64,000 bases of DNA from Deinococcus peraridilitoris DSM 19664 (GTDB lineage: Bacteria > Deinococcota > Deinococci > Deinococcales > Deinococcaceae), in NCBI RefSeq assembly GCF_000317835.1, contig NC_019793.1, positions 682,001 to 746,000 of the forward strand, in the 5' to 3' direction. Positions 33,747 to 45,379 of this stretch are shown one piece after another. The notes below the pieces were generated by a model that saw only the letters and a list, made by a program, of their open reading frames with translations, was not told the origin of the DNA and made no database searches. Each line of letters opens with the position of its first letter. Position 1 is the stretch's first letter. The translations under genes were made by a program, and so were the position numbers.

Positions 33747-35489
33747 TTATACCAGACGGCGGCGAATCTCGGCGCTGATGAAATCCAGCAAATTCACGAC
33801 CAGCACGATGGTGATGATCCCGACCATGGCCTGCTGATACTGAAAGGCGCGCATGGTCTCGTTCAGGAGGAAACCAATACCGCCCGCACCCACGAATCCC
33901 AGCACGATCGAAACGCGGAAGTTGATCTCGAAGCGGTAGAGGGTGTAGCTCAGGAAGAGCGGCAGCACCTGGGGCATCAGGCCCCAGCGAATGACGCTGG
34001 TGCCCGGCGCACCAACCGATTCCAGTGCCTCGATAGGACCGCGCTCGGCGTTCTCGATGGCTTCGGAGTACAGCTTCCCCAGGTCGGCGATGGAGTGAAC
34101 GGCCATCGCCAGCGCGCCCGCGAAGGGGCCCAGGCCCACGGCGGAAACGATGATCAGCGCCAGAATCAGCGTATCGACGCCACGGTCCACGTTGAAGAAG
34201 GTGCGCGTGACCACGTACGAAAAGCGCATCAGGGCGTTGCGGAAGGTCAGGTTGCGCGCGGCGAGCAGGCTGAGCGGCAAGGCAAAAGCCGCCGCCACCA
34301 CGGTTCCGATCAAGGCGATGTTGACCGTCACCAGCATCTGCTTCATGACCTCGCTGATAAAGCCGGTGTCCGGTGGCCATGAACGCCCGATCAGATCTAC
34401 CAGGTTGGGCCAGCCGATGATCAGCTCGCGCAAGTTGAACTCGGTGGAGTTGAACCCGGCCAGTACGGCGGTCACCACGCCCGCCAGCAGCAGGCCGTTG
34501 CGCAGGTCGCCCCGTTCCTGGGCGAGCGCACCCCGGCCCACCAGAATCAGGCCCCCACCCAGTGCCAGACCGGCAAACAGGATCCAGGCCCCGAAGCCGT
34601 AATCGGCCCGGCGCACCAGCACACGGCGGACACCAGCCTCACTCGCATCGGGCCCCGGCGCGTACCCGAACGGCAACTGGCCGGCCGTCGAGATGGCCTG
34701 CAGGGTCGGCACGGTGCCGGGCTCCAGGCGGCGGTCGGCGTAATCCTGGCGAATCCGGTAAAAGTCCCGGCGTTGCTTGGCGCGCTCGGTCGAGGCATAA
34801 CCGCCGGTCGCGAGCTGTCGGCGCACCGTCTGCCAGTCACGCGCCAGTTTCTGCGCGTCCTCGTTGTAAAACTCCAGATCGGCCTGCCAGTCATTGACGA
34901 CGAGGGCAGCCTGTTGCGCGGCCACCGGCGCCGCGAGCTTGTAGTACCCGCGCAGATCCGGAAACAGACGCTCGCCCGTACCCGACGCCAGCAGGGCCAG
35001 CAGGGTCAGCGGCACCGCGAGCGCGATGACCAGACCATAAGCGCGCTGCCGACCCCGTTGCCCCAGCGCGAGCAAACCCAGGGCGACGCCGATCACCAGC
35101 GGAAAGAGCACTTCCAGCACACCGGGAACGCTGCGCACGCTGAGCAGCTGCTCACTGCCGTTCTGGAACACCAGGGGCAAGCCAATGCCCACGAGTCCGG
35201 CCCCCGCCAGCGCCAGGCCGCCCACACGGGCCGAGCCTCGCAGGCTGAGGAGCAGGGCCACGAGGGCCAGCACGGGCGCGGTCCACAGCAGCGGATACAC
35301 GAAGCTGAGCCCGAAGGGCGTCATGCCCAGCGCCTGATCGCTGCGCGCGCCGACGACGGCAACAAACGGCAGGGCAAAGAAGGCGATCAGCAGACCGACA
35401 CTGCCCAGCACACCGAGCCGCCGTCCCGAGCCGCGCGCCAGCCAGGTGATCCCCGCCGCCAGAATTGCCAGCAGAAGCGGGGTGCTCAC
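33747..35489 (-). CDS. phnE: Phosphonate-type ABC permease with a long N-terminal membrane extension
   Basis: 580 residues, about twice the usual PhnE. The C-terminal 260 or so are a standard PhnE: VNIALIGTVVAAAFALPLSL, RGVDTLILALIIVSAVGLGP, IADLGKLYSEAIENAERGPI, EALESVGAPGTSVIRWGLMP and INFRVSIVLGFVGAGGIGFL. The N-terminal 320 hold four to five membrane helices, then a soluble stretch of about 120 residues (VNDWQADLEFYNEDAQKLAR onward) and two more helices. GTG start at 35489 overlaps the ATPase stop as GTGA. The extension may be a fused second membrane module or sensor. Confidence 0.88.
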   Translation of the reverse strand: MSTPLLLAILAAGITWLARGSGRRLGVLGSVGLLIAFFALPFVAVVGARSDQALGMTPFGLSFVYPLLWTAPVLALVALLLSLRGSARVGGLALAGAGLVGIGLPLVFQNGSEQLLSVRSVPGVLEVLFPLVIGVALGLLALGQRGRQRAYGLVIALAVPLTLLALLASGTGERLFPDLRGYYKLAAPVAAQQAALVVNDWQADLEFYNEDAQKLARDWQTVRRQLATGGYASTERAKQRRDFYRIRQDYADRRLEPGTVPTLQAISTAGQLPFGYAPGPDASEAGVRRVLVRRADYGFGAWILFAGLALGGGLILVGRGALAQERGDLRNGLLLAGVVTAVLAGFNSTEFNLRELIIGWPNLVDLIGRSWPPDTGFISEVMKQMLVTVNIALIGTVVAAAFALPLSLLAARNLTFRNALMRFSYVVTRTFFNVDRGVDTLILALIIVSAVGLGPFAGALAMAVHSIADLGKLYSEAIENAERGPIEALESVGAPGTSVIRWGLMPQVLPLFLSYTLYRFEINFRVSIVLGFVGAGGIGFLLNETMRAFQYQQAMVGIITIVLVVNLLDFISAEIRRRLV

Positions 35490-36232
35490 AGGTCCGCCAC
35501 GCTTCCGGAGTAGATGCGGTCGATTTCGTCCTGGCTCAGCGCGCTGGGAGGACCGTCGAAGACCAGCTTGCCCTTGTTGAAGCCCAGGATACGGTCGGCA
35601 TACTGCAGGGCGAGTTCCAGCACGTGAATGTTGACCAGCACGCTGATTCCGTCCTTGTTGAATTCCTTGAGAATGCCCATGATGACATTGCTGAGTTTGG
35701 GGTCGAGGCTCGCCATGGGCTCGTCGGCGAGAATCAAGGTGGGTTGCTGCGCGACGGCGCGCGCGATGGCCACGCGTTGCTGCTGACCGCCGGAGAGCTG
35801 GTCGACACGCACGTTCATGCGGTCGGCCAGGCCGACGCGCGTCAGGGCCGTTTCGGCAATTCTGCGGTCCTCGGCGGTGAACAGACCCAGCACGCCTGAA
35901 AAGCGGTTGTGGTAACCCAGCCGCCCCGAGAGCACGTTCTCCATGGCGCTCAGGCGGGTGGAGAGATTGAACTGCTGAAACACGAAACCGATGCGGCGGC
36001 GCAATTGGCGCAGACGCGGGCCACTCGCAAAGGCGATGTCGTCACCGTCTATCAGGATCTGGCCGCTGGTGGCGTCGTTCAGGCGGTTGATGCAGCGCAG
36101 GAAGGTGCTCTTGCCCGCACCCGAGAGTCCGATGACACACACGAACTCGCCGTTCTGGATGGTGACGTTCACGTCATCAAGGCCCACGGTGCCGTTGGGG
36201 TAGATTTTGCTGAGGTTCTTGACCTCGATCAT
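35486..36232 (-). CDS. phnC: Phosphonate-type ABC transporter ATPase
   Basis: 248 residues. Walker A GLSGAGKSTFLRCINRL, Q-loop GFVFQQFNL, signature LSGGQQQRVAIARAVAQQ, Walker B LILADEPMASLDP and H-loop VLVNIHVLELALQYADRI; sequence spacing is that of PhnC. Couples ATP hydrolysis to uptake of phosphonate or phosphite-type ligands through PhnE. GGAGG precedes the ATG at 36232. It is separated from phnD by about 110 bases that contain a terminator-like hairpin. Confidence 0.93.
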   Translation of the reverse strand: MIEVKNLSKIYPNGTVGLDDVNVTIQNGEFVCVIGLSGAGKSTFLRCINRLNDATSGQILIDGDDIAFASGPRLRQLRRRIGFVFQQFNLSTRLSAMENVLSGRLGYHNRFSGVLGLFTAEDRRIAETALTRVGLADRMNVRVDQLSGGQQQRVAIARAVAQQPTLILADEPMASLDPKLSNVIMGILKEFNKDGISVLVNIHVLELALQYADRILGFNKGKLVFDGPPSALSQDEIDRIYSGSVADL

Positions 36233-36300
36233 GCAGGTCCTCCAGGCTGCTCTAGCGGCCTTTGGTGAAATCAATTCGAAATCAGTTCGGACAGGCCAGA

Positions 36301-36325
36301 AAAAGAGGGAGGCCTGCGCCTCCCC
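36301..36325 (-). terminator. Intercistronic hairpin with T-run between phnD and phnC
   Basis: GGGAGGC (36308-36314) pairs with GCCTCCC (36319-36325), loop of 4; on the minus strand TCTTTTT follows. It probably terminates part of the transcripts after phnD, giving more binding protein than ATPase/permease, a common arrangement in ABC operons. Confidence 0.7.
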
Positions 36326-36340
36326 CTGAAGTGGCCGTGC

Positions 36341-37219
36341 TTACTTCTTCTGTGCAGCCTTCATGGCGTCACGGACGATGTTGTAATCGGCGTCCTTGGC
36401 GGGAATCATCTTGTCGATGCGGTAAAGGTTGGTGAGGAGTGCCTTGCCCTCGGGGTTGCTGCCCATGCCGGCAATCGCGGCGCGCACGCGCGTCGTGACA
36501 GCCTCGCACTCCTTCTGGTAGGCGGCGCGCACGCTGAGGGTGTCGCCGGGAATGGGTTTGCTGTAGGCAACGGGCGTCACCAGGGCGGCCTGCTCGGGCT
36601 TGAGGAGCTGCGTCCAGGAGCCGCTATCCCCTTTGGTGTTGTTGCTGAAGGTGGCCACAACGTCCACGGTGCCGTTCACGAGCGACAGCACCGCCGAGTC
36701 GTGCTTGCCAGCAAAGGTCTGCTTGCCGAAGAACTTGTCGGGATCGATGCCCTTGGCCACCAGGGCCGCGCGGGGAAAGGTGTAACCGGCGGCGCTGGTC
36801 GGATCGATCCAGGCAATGTTCTTGCCGCGCAGGTCCTCGATCTTCTTGATGCCGCTGTCCTTGCGGACCACAAAGGCGCTCCAGTAGTACGGGCCTGCGC
36901 CACGCACGCTCTTGAGCAGCACGTCGGCACCTGCCTTGTCGCGCGCTTCGACGTAACTGACCGGCGAGAGCCAGGCAAAATCCAGCTTGCTGGAGCGCAT
37001 CGCCTCGACGAGGGCGCCGTAGTCCTGCGCCACGGTGGTGTTGATTTCCACACCGCGCACGTTCTTCTCAATGTACTTGGCAATGGCGCGGCCGTTGGTA
37101 AGCACGGCGTTGCTGTCCTGGGCCGGGTTGAAACCCATGTTGATGACACGGCAGTTTTCGGCGGCGTAAGCGCTGCCGGCAAATGTGCCGAGCGCGAGCA
37201 GTGCGAGCATTTTCTTCAT
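36341..37219 (-). CDS. phnD: Phosphonate/phosphite-type substrate-binding protein
   Basis: 292 residues with a Sec signal peptide MKKMLALLALGTFAGSAYAA and no lipobox. PhnD-like core: MGFNPAQDSNAVLTNGRAIA, DFAWLSPVSYVEARDKAGAD, GKNIAWIDPTSAAGYTFPRA and DSAVLSLVNGTVDVVATFSN. Binds a phosphonate, phosphite or similar anion outside the membrane. No C-P lyase, phosphonatase or ptxD gene is in the window, so the ligand is uncertain. AGGAG precedes the ATG; TATACT at 37270-37275 (minus strand) is a possible -10. Confidence 0.93.
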   Translation of the reverse strand: MKKMLALLALGTFAGSAYAAENCRVINMGFNPAQDSNAVLTNGRAIAKYIEKNVRGVEINTTVAQDYGALVEAMRSSKLDFAWLSPVSYVEARDKAGADVLLKSVRGAGPYYWSAFVVRKDSGIKKIEDLRGKNIAWIDPTSAAGYTFPRAALVAKGIDPDKFFGKQTFAGKHDSAVLSLVNGTVDVVATFSNNTKGDSGSWTQLLKPEQAALVTPVAYSKPIPGDTLSVRAAYQKECEAVTTRVRAAIAGMGSNPEGKALLTNLYRIDKMIPAKDADYNIVRDAMKAAQKK

Positions 37220-37339
37220 GGTTCTCCTGGAGGTGGCCCGATCGTCTGGCGTGGCCGTTCCAAGCAATAAGTATAAACAAAAGCTCAAGGTGGCGTGTGA
37301 GCCCTGAAGGCGGACGTTCCGCTCGCGCCTGCCCGGCGA

Positions 37340-38152
37340 TCAGGAAGTCAGAAAGACCGACCGAAAGGGCAGCTCTCCAGGGTACTCAGGGCGCGCGGCA
37401 CGGTGGGTGGCCTTCGGCGCGTGCAGCACCAGCAACTCACGAGGACCGCCCGGATCGAGCCGGGTCAGGCACAATCGCCCGGTACGGACCGCGCCCAGGT
37501 CGGTATACACCTGCGCGCCTATTTGGCGTGGGTTGGGAAGTGGTGTGTGGCCATGCACGCTCCAGCTCACGCCAGGCGGCAACGGAAACGGACCGTCTTC
37601 CGGACGCAGCCACAGGGCGGCAGTGTCCGGGTCCGGGTAATCCGGGTGCGGCTGGGGCGGCGCGGCGTGCACCGCCAGCACGCTCACGTCGTCCGGCGGC
37701 GCCGTGTGCACGCCGCGCGCGTCAACGAACACCATCAGCTGCAGGCGGGAAAAGTACTCGACCAGCTCGGGTGGGTAATTCTCCACGCCAAAGCGGCCTG
37801 CCTCGCGCTGCAGAGCATCGCCTCCATTGCCTTGCCACCACCTGAAATTGGACCGGGCAGCGCGGAGGTCGTCAAGTTCGCCCTTCTCTTCGTAACGGGT
37901 GTACCAGGCGTGGGCACTGTAGGCCATCTGTTCGTGGTTTCCCCACAACAGCGTCACGAGGCCCAGTTGTTCGAGTTCCAGCAGCAGCCGCACGCACTCC
38001 AGGCTGCCCGGCCCTCGATCGATCACGTCGCCCAGCACGACCAGATGCGCGCCCTGCGTGTGCGCCAGGGCGCCTTCGAGCAGGTCGAGCCTTCCGTGCA
38101 GGTCGGGCACGGCGTACACAACCTCCGCCCCGGCGAGAAGTGAAGAACTCAC
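37340..38152 (-). CDS. Calcineurin-like metallophosphoesterase (PrpA/ApaH-like)
   Basis: 270 residues of the Ser/Thr-phosphatase/bis(5'-nucleosyl)-tetraphosphatase fold. Metal motifs in order: VPDLHGRLDLLEGAL (D-x-H), VVLGDVIDRGPGSLE (GDxxDRG), LWGNHEQMAYS (GNHE), VLAVHAAPPQ and WSVHGHTPLPNP. It could dephosphorylate proteins or nucleotides; the two cannot be separated by eye. GTG start at 38152 overlaps the stop of the upstream DUF3006-like gene as GTGA, so the pair is translationally coupled. Confidence 0.9.
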   Translation of the reverse strand: MSSSLLAGAEVVYAVPDLHGRLDLLEGALAHTQGAHLVVLGDVIDRGPGSLECVRLLLELEQLGLVTLLWGNHEQMAYSAHAWYTRYEEKGELDDLRAARSNFRWWQGNGGDALQREAGRFGVENYPPELVEYFSRLQLMVFVDARGVHTAPPDDVSVLAVHAAPPQPHPDYPDPDTAALWLRPEDGPFPLPPGVSWSVHGHTPLPNPRQIGAQVYTDLGAVRTGRLCLTRLDPGGPRELLVLHAPKATHRAARPEYPGELPFRSVFLTS

Positions 38153-38388
38153 TCCACCTCGTCGGTGAATTCGAGCAGGGTCTGCTTGTTACGCTCGCGG
38201 ACAAAACGGGCGGCGCGCTCGTCAGGCACGAAGCTTATCTGGCCGACACCCACTTCCACCCGAAAACCCGCGCCGTTCGAGGCGCCCGCGGGCAGCCACG
38301 CGAGGGGCAGTTCGGTGCGCAGTCCATTGCTCAGTTCTACTTCCACGATGTCGCCTTCCTGCTCTTCGACGATGAGGTAGTGCTCCAT
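38149..38388 (-). CDS. DUF3006-like small protein
   Basis: 79 residues, MEHYLIVEEQEGDIVEVELS followed by NGLRTELPLAWLPAGASNGA, the pattern of DUF3006 (small barrel: glutamate-rich E-G-D-x-V-E-V start and L-P-x-G-A middle). Function unknown. First gene of a two-gene unit with the phosphatase. Confidence 0.65.
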   Translation of the reverse strand: MEHYLIVEEQEGDIVEVELSNGLRTELPLAWLPAGASNGAGFRVEVGVGQISFVPDERAARFVRERNKQTLLEFTDEVE

Positions 38389-38836
38389 GAAGTCAGTCTA
38401 CGGCGCGCCCGCGGGCACGGCAGGCAAGGACTTGTTCATTCCGCGCGTCGTTGGCCGGGCATGACTGGTGCAGCATGTTCATCACCGTATCCTGTCACCG
38501 CCAGGCTGCACTCCCCTTTCGTTACCCATTCACTGCAGAATTACTGTACGAGGCGCGGACCCCCTTCTTGTTCTCTTCATCAGAGATGTTAAGCTGAGGC
38601 AGGACCGAGCGGACGCCCGGTCACATCTTTTTCTGTAGCTTTTCCAGACTGTGCCCTGCGAGGCGCGCGCCCGATGTCGGGCGATGGCCGCACGAGAGGC
38701 GGCGTTGGAGAACGTATGACCGATGACACCAGCCAACGAGCGGAGCACGTCCTGTGCTGCGCTCGTCCTACCTTATTGGAGCGCTGCGCCGCTTCAGCAG
38801 AACGCGGGGGCACTTCCTCCGCCAGGAGGAGACAGC
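38389..38836. other. Purine operon leader region
   Basis: No gene is supported in this 450-bp stretch. 38603-38622 contains GACCG...CGGTC, 38669-38682 a GCCCGA/TCGGGC hairpin, and 38736-38766 a strong stem-loop. No known purine or PRPP riboswitch consensus is recognised. An in-frame extension of purC to 38723 has no ribosome site. Confidence 0.45.
38736..38766 (+). promoter_or_regulatory. Strong stem-loop in the purC leader
   Basis: ACGAGCG (38736-38742) pairs with CGCTCGT (38760-38766); after a G-G mismatch AGCAC pairs with GTGCT around a 5-base loop. It lies 70 bases before the purC start. It may be an attenuator, a protein-binding RNA element or an upstream terminator. Confidence 0.45.
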
Positions 38837-39574
<738 letters not shown>

Positions 39575-39641
39575 CGCCGAGTCACTGACGCGCCCTCGTT
39601 TCCTGCCCAACTCCTTAGTCCTGTTTGCAAAGAAGGCATCC

Positions 39642-39908
39642 ATGAAATACCAGGTTCGTGTTTTCGTGTCCCTCAAGCCCAGCATCCTCGATCCACAGGG
39701 CCGCACGGTCGAGCGGGCCGTCAGTCACCTCGGTCACGACAACGTGTCGGGGGTGCGGGTCGGCAAACTGATCGAGATGGTCCTCGAAGGAGAGCGCGCC
39801 GCCGTCGAAGCGCAGGCGCGCGAACTGGCGGGCACCGTCCTGAGCAACCCCGTCATGGAAGACGCGCGCGTCGAAATCGAGGAGCTCGCGCTGCAGGCGA
39901 GCGTCTGA
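39642..39908 (+). CDS. purS: FGAM synthetase subunit PurS
   Basis: 88 residues: [20 protein letters not shown] then [20 protein letters not shown] and the ending [19 protein letters not shown]. PurS is the small bridging subunit of the three-part PurLQS FGAM synthetase. Its TGA overlaps the purQ ATG (TGATG). Confidence 0.95.
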   Translation: MKYQVRVFVSLKPSILDPQGRTVERAVSHLGHDNVSGVRVGKLIEMVLEGERAAVEAQARELAGTVLSNPVMEDARVEIEELALQASV

Positions 39909-40585
39909 TGCGCGTCGCGGTCGTGCAGTTTCCCGGCAGCAACTGCGACGCCGACGCGGTGCGCGCCGTTGAGGTGCAGGGCGGTCAGGCGCAGCTGGTG
40001 TGGCACACCGAGCATAGCCTCGGGGGGGTGGACGCCGTGATTCTGCCGGGCGGCTTCAGTTACGGCGACCACCTGCGCAGCGGCGCCATCGCGGCGCGCA
40101 GCCCCATCATGGAGAGCGTCAAGCAATTCGCGGACGCGGGCGGCCCGGTGCTGGGCATCTGCAACGGCTTTCAGATTCTGTGCGAGTCGGGCCTGCTGCC
40201 CGGCGCGCTGACCCGCAATGGTCACCTGCACTTCGTGTGCCGCAGTGTCACCCTGCAGGTCACCAGCACCAGCAGCGTCTTCACGGGCGCTTACAGCCTC
40301 GACCAGACCCTCAGCGTGCCCGTCGCGCACGGTGAAGGCAGCTACTACGCCGACCCCGAGACGCTGGCCGAATTGGAAGGCGAGGGCCGCGTGGCGTTTC
40401 GCTACCTGGGCAACCCCAACGGCAGCCTCAACGATATCGCCGGCATCGTGAACGCGCGAGGCAACGTGCTGGGCATGATGCCCCACCCGGAACGCGTGGT
40501 CGAAGGCGTGCTGGGTGGCACCGACGGACGCGGCATCTTCGAGAGCCTGCAGGCTTTTCTGGGCAAGAAAGCGCTCGCCGTATGA
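39908..40585 (+). CDS. purQ: FGAM synthetase glutaminase subunit PurQ
   Basis: 225 residues, class I amidotransferase. Cys nucleophile in [19 protein letters not shown], His/Glu in [10 protein letters not shown], and [14 protein letters not shown] near the start. Supplies ammonia to PurL. Overlaps purS by one base and the downstream dinB gene by 4 bases (ATGA). Confidence 0.97.
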   Translation: MRVAVVQFPGSNCDADAVRAVEVQGGQAQLVWHTEHSLGGVDAVILPGGFSYGDHLRSGAIAARSPIMESVKQFADAGGPVLGICNGFQILCESGLLPGALTRNGHLHFVCRSVTLQVTSTSSVFTGAYSLDQTLSVPVAHGEGSYYADPETLAELEGEGRVAFRYLGNPNGSLNDIAGIVNARGNVLGMMPHPERVVEGVLGGTDGRGIFESLQAFLGKKALAV

Positions 40586-41073
40586 GCGCCGCCGCTTCGC
40601 TGCAGGATTTTCTGGTGCAGCAATTCGAAACGGAAACCAAGGCGTTCGTCAGCGCGCTGGAGGCGGTGCCCGAGGACCTGTTCGCGCACGCACCGCAAGG
40701 CGGTGGGCACAGTGTCGCCTGGCACGCCCTGCACATCGCCGAATGGACGCGTGTCCTGGTGCTGCAGGACTTCACGGCGTCCTACGGACATCTGGGTTGG
40801 GAAGACAAGGAGTGGACGCAGAAGCTGCAAGGCCCCACCCGCGTGACCGAACAGGGCGGCAAGACGGCCGTTCTGGTCGAGGTGCAGGCGGTCTTTGCCG
40901 AGGCACTGCGCGAGCTGCGCTCCCTGAGCGACGGAGCGCTCGCGGGCAGCGCGGTCACGCCCTTTGGTGAGCGCCCTTTGCTGCCCAGCCTGGGCGGGCA
41001 GCTGCGCCACACCGCCTATCACCGTGGGCAGATCAAGCTGACCGCCCTGCAACTGGGCAAGAGCCGCCTGTAA
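40582..41073 (+). CDS. DinB/YfiT-family four-helix protein, first of pair
   Basis: 163 residues. Metal-ligand pattern of the DinB_2/YfiT group: [18 protein letters not shown] and the C-terminal [18 protein letters not shown]. Members are metal-binding four-helix bundles including thiol-dependent transferases; the family is strongly expanded in Deinococcus. It overlaps purQ by ATGA and is followed 3 bases later by a paralogue, so it is firmly embedded in the purine operon. Confidence 0.88.
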   Translation: MSAAASLQDFLVQQFETETKAFVSALEAVPEDLFAHAPQGGGHSVAWHALHIAEWTRVLVLQDFTASYGHLGWEDKEWTQKLQGPTRVTEQGGKTAVLVEVQAVFAEALRELRSLSDGALAGSAVTPFGERPLLPSLGGQLRHTAYHRGQIKLTALQLGKSRL

Positions 41074-41076
41074 GCT

Positions 41077-41580
41077 ATGCCGCACGAAGCCACGAGGCAG
41101 CTCCTCTGGCGTGCCCTGAGTCAGGAGTTCGCTGCGTTTCAGGACGTCGCGCAAACATGCTCACCCGCAGCCTTTCACAGGCAACCGGACCAGGGACACA
41201 GCATTGCGTGGCATGTTCTGCACATCGTCGACTGGTCGCGCTGTGTGGTACAGCCCGGTTTGAACGGCGTGAATCCGGCTCTTCGCTACGCCTATTTGGG
41301 ATTTGAGGACGCGGAGTTCACCAAAAGCGTCTTCGGCCCAAGCGTCGCCTGCATCACAGACCCTCAGGACGTCATCGTGAACGCACTGAATACCGTCAGT
41401 ACCGACACCCTGCGTTTTATCGAAGAGGCGCCCGCCGAGCGCTTTTCTCCCCACGCCACGTGGCCCACCTTGACCAGACCCAGGGCAGTCATCGACGGCC
41501 TTCTCTACCACGTTCGCCATACCGCCTACCACCGCGGGCAGATGCAGTTCGCCCTCAAGCACTCCGGGAGTTTGTTGTGA
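41077..41580 (+). CDS. DinB/YfiT-family four-helix protein, second of pair
   Basis: 167 residues, similar to the preceding gene: AWHVLHIVDWSRCVVQPGLN and [19 protein letters not shown] keep the same His ligands, and both proteins have a Y-x-x-L/G-F-E-D segment ([26 protein letters not shown]). It is probably a tandem duplicate that has diverged. It overlaps the purL start by GTGA. Substrate and link to purine synthesis unknown. Confidence 0.88.
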   Translation: MPHEATRQLLWRALSQEFAAFQDVAQTCSPAAFHRQPDQGHSIAWHVLHIVDWSRCVVQPGLNGVNPALRYAYLGFEDAEFTKSVFGPSVACITDPQDVIVNALNTVSTDTLRFIEEAPAERFSPHATWPTLTRPRAVIDGLLYHVRHTAYHRGQMQFALKHSGSLL

Positions 41581-43816
41581 CCCAGACCGTTTCTTTGCGT
41601 GACCGCGCCGGTACCTTCGGCCTGACAACCGACGAGTACGATCTTCTCGTTTCGCAGATTGGCCGTGAACCCAACGCCCTGGAAGCCGCCATCGTGGGGG
41701 CCATGTGGAGCGAGCACTGCGGCTACAAGAATTCGCGCCCGCTCTTCTCGGTGTTTCCCACCACCGGCCCTCAGGTGCTGCAAGGGCCGGGCGAGAACGC
41801 CGGGGTCGTGGACATTGGCGACGGGTACGCGGTGGCCTTCAAGATGGAGTCGCACAACCACCCCAGCGCCGTGGAGCCCGTACAGGGCGCCGCGACCGGC
41901 GTGGGCGGTATTCTGCGTGACATCTTCGCGATGGGCGCGCGCCCCTTTGCGGTGCTCGATTCGCTGCGTTTCGGTGACCTGGATTCCCCGCGCACCCAGT
42001 TTCTGCTGCACGGCGTCGTGGAGGGGATCAGCCATTACGGCAACGCCATCGGCGTGCCCACCGTGGGCGGTGAGGTGACCTTTCACCCCAGCTACCAGGA
42101 AAACCCGCTGGTGAACGTCATGGCCCTGGGCCTCCTCAGGCACGAGGATCTCGCCAAGGGCACCATGGGCGCGGTAGGCAACCAGATCGTGTACGTCGGC
42201 AGCAAGACCGGCCGCGACGGCCTGGGCGGCGCGGTCTTCGCGAGCGCCGACCTCAGCGACGCCTCGGGCGCCGACCGGCCTGCCGTGCAGGTCGGTGACC
42301 CGTTCATGGAAAAGCTGCTGCTCGAAGCGACCCTGGCAGCCATTGAGGAAGGGCTGGTGGCGGGCGTGCAGGACATGGGCGCCGCCGGGCTGGTCTCGAG
42401 CACCTGCGAGATGGCTTACCGCGCGAATCTGGGCGTCGACATGGACCTGGGCGCCGTGCCCACCCGCGAGGAAGGCATGGTCCCCATGGAACTGTGCCTG
42501 TCCGAGTCGCAGGAGCGCATGGTGCTGGTGCCGGTGCCCGGCAAGGAGCAGGCACTCCTCGATCTGCTCGCCAAGTGGGAACTGGACGTCGTGGTGATCG
42601 GCGAGGTTCGTGAGCACCACAATTACCGCCTGTTCTGGCACGGCGAGGTCGTGTGCGACCTGCCGGTGAGCGTGCTGAACGAGGCGCCCAAGTACACCCG
42701 TGAAGGCGTCGAGAGCGAAGAGATTCGCGCCCGGCGCGAGATGGACCTCTCGGGCGTGCCGGTGCCGGAAAAACTGGACGAGGTGCTGCTGCAACTGCTG
42801 TCGCACCCGACCATTGCCAGCAAACGCCCGATCTTCGAGCGTTACGACCATCAGGTGATGACCAACACCGTCGTGCTGCCCGGCGCAGCAGACGCGGCCG
42901 TGCTGCGGGTCAAGGGCATTCGCAAGGGGGTGGCGGCCACCAGCGACTGCAATCCGCGCTTCGTGTACCTCGATCCCTACACGGGCGCGGCCGCTGCCGT
43001 CGCGGAAGCGGCGCGCAACCTGGCCTGCGTGGGCGCCACGCCGCTCGCGATCACCGACAACCTGAACTTCGGCAACCCGCACCGTCCCGAGGTGTACTAC
43101 CAGCTGCAACGCGCCACCCAGGGCATCGCGGACGCCTGCCGGGCCCTGAACACCCCGGTGACGGGCGGCAACGTCAGCCTGTACAACCAGTACAACGAAG
43201 CCCAGCCGGACGGCACCACCCGCACGGTCGCCATTCACCCCACCCCGACGATCGGCATGGTCGGAGTGCTGCCCGACGTGGAGCTTCGCGCGACCATGGG
43301 CCTCAAGAGCGCCGACCACGCCCTGTACCTGCTGGGAGAGCTGAGCGGCGAACTGGGGGCCAGCCAGTACCTGGAGACCGTTCACGGTCTGGAGGCGGGT
43401 CAGGTGCCGGCCCTCGACCTGGAACGTGAACAGCGCGTGATCCAGGGCGTGCTGGCGCTGATTCGCGCGGGCCTCACGCGGACCGCGCACGACCTTGCCG
43501 AAGGCGGACTGGCCGTGGCCCTGGCCGAAATGGCCATCAGCGGTAACCTGGGCCTGCGCGTCACGCTCGACACCGACCTGCGGCCCGACGCGACCCTGTT
43601 CGGCGAAGCGCACTCGCGTCTGGTCGTGGCGATTGCGGCGGGCCAGCAGGAGCAGGCCGAGGCGCTGCTGCGCGAACTTGACGTGCCTTTTTCTCAGCTG
43701 GGAACCGTGGGTGGTAACGAGTTCGCCATTTCGCTGCCTCGTCAGGCCCTAGACTTGAGCGTGACCCTCAGCGCCCTCTCCGACGCCTTCGAACGCCCTC
43801 TGCGTGAGGTTTTGTC

Positions 43817-43820
<4 letters not shown>
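41577..43820 (+). CDS. purL: FGAM synthetase catalytic subunit PurL (small type)
   Basis: 747 residues, the size of the PurQ/PurS-dependent enzyme. Motifs: GAMWSEHCGYKNSRPLFSVF, AFKMESHNHPSAVEPVQGAA, QDMGAAGLVSSTCEMAYRAN and the second half DNLNFGNPHRPEVYYQLQRA, HDLAEGGLAVALAEMAISG. Converts FGAR to FGAM with ATP and ammonia from PurQ. GTG start at 41577 overlaps the dinB stop. Confidence 0.97.
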
Positions 43821-45238
<1,418 letters not shown>

Positions 45239-45253
45239 GGCGCGGCCCGGATC

Positions 45254-45280
45254 AGCGTTCCCACCTGGGGACGCTTTTTT
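45254..45280 (+). terminator. Rho-independent terminator of the purine operon
   Basis: AGCGTTCCC (45254-45262) pairs with GGGGACGCT (45267-45275, one G-T pair), loop ACCT, followed by T6 to 45280. Confidence 0.92.
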
Positions 45281-45379
45281 GTGGCCCGTTTATGGTGCCA
45301 GCAGGCTTACGGTTTTCACAAGCCTTCTGAGAGCCGCAGCTTATGCGGGTGGCCCAGCATGAAGACAGGGAGGATGACC

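Noticed and set aside
38540..38836. Purine or PRPP riboswitch before purC
   Set aside because: The conserved junction sequences of these riboswitches are absent; only generic stem-loops are present.
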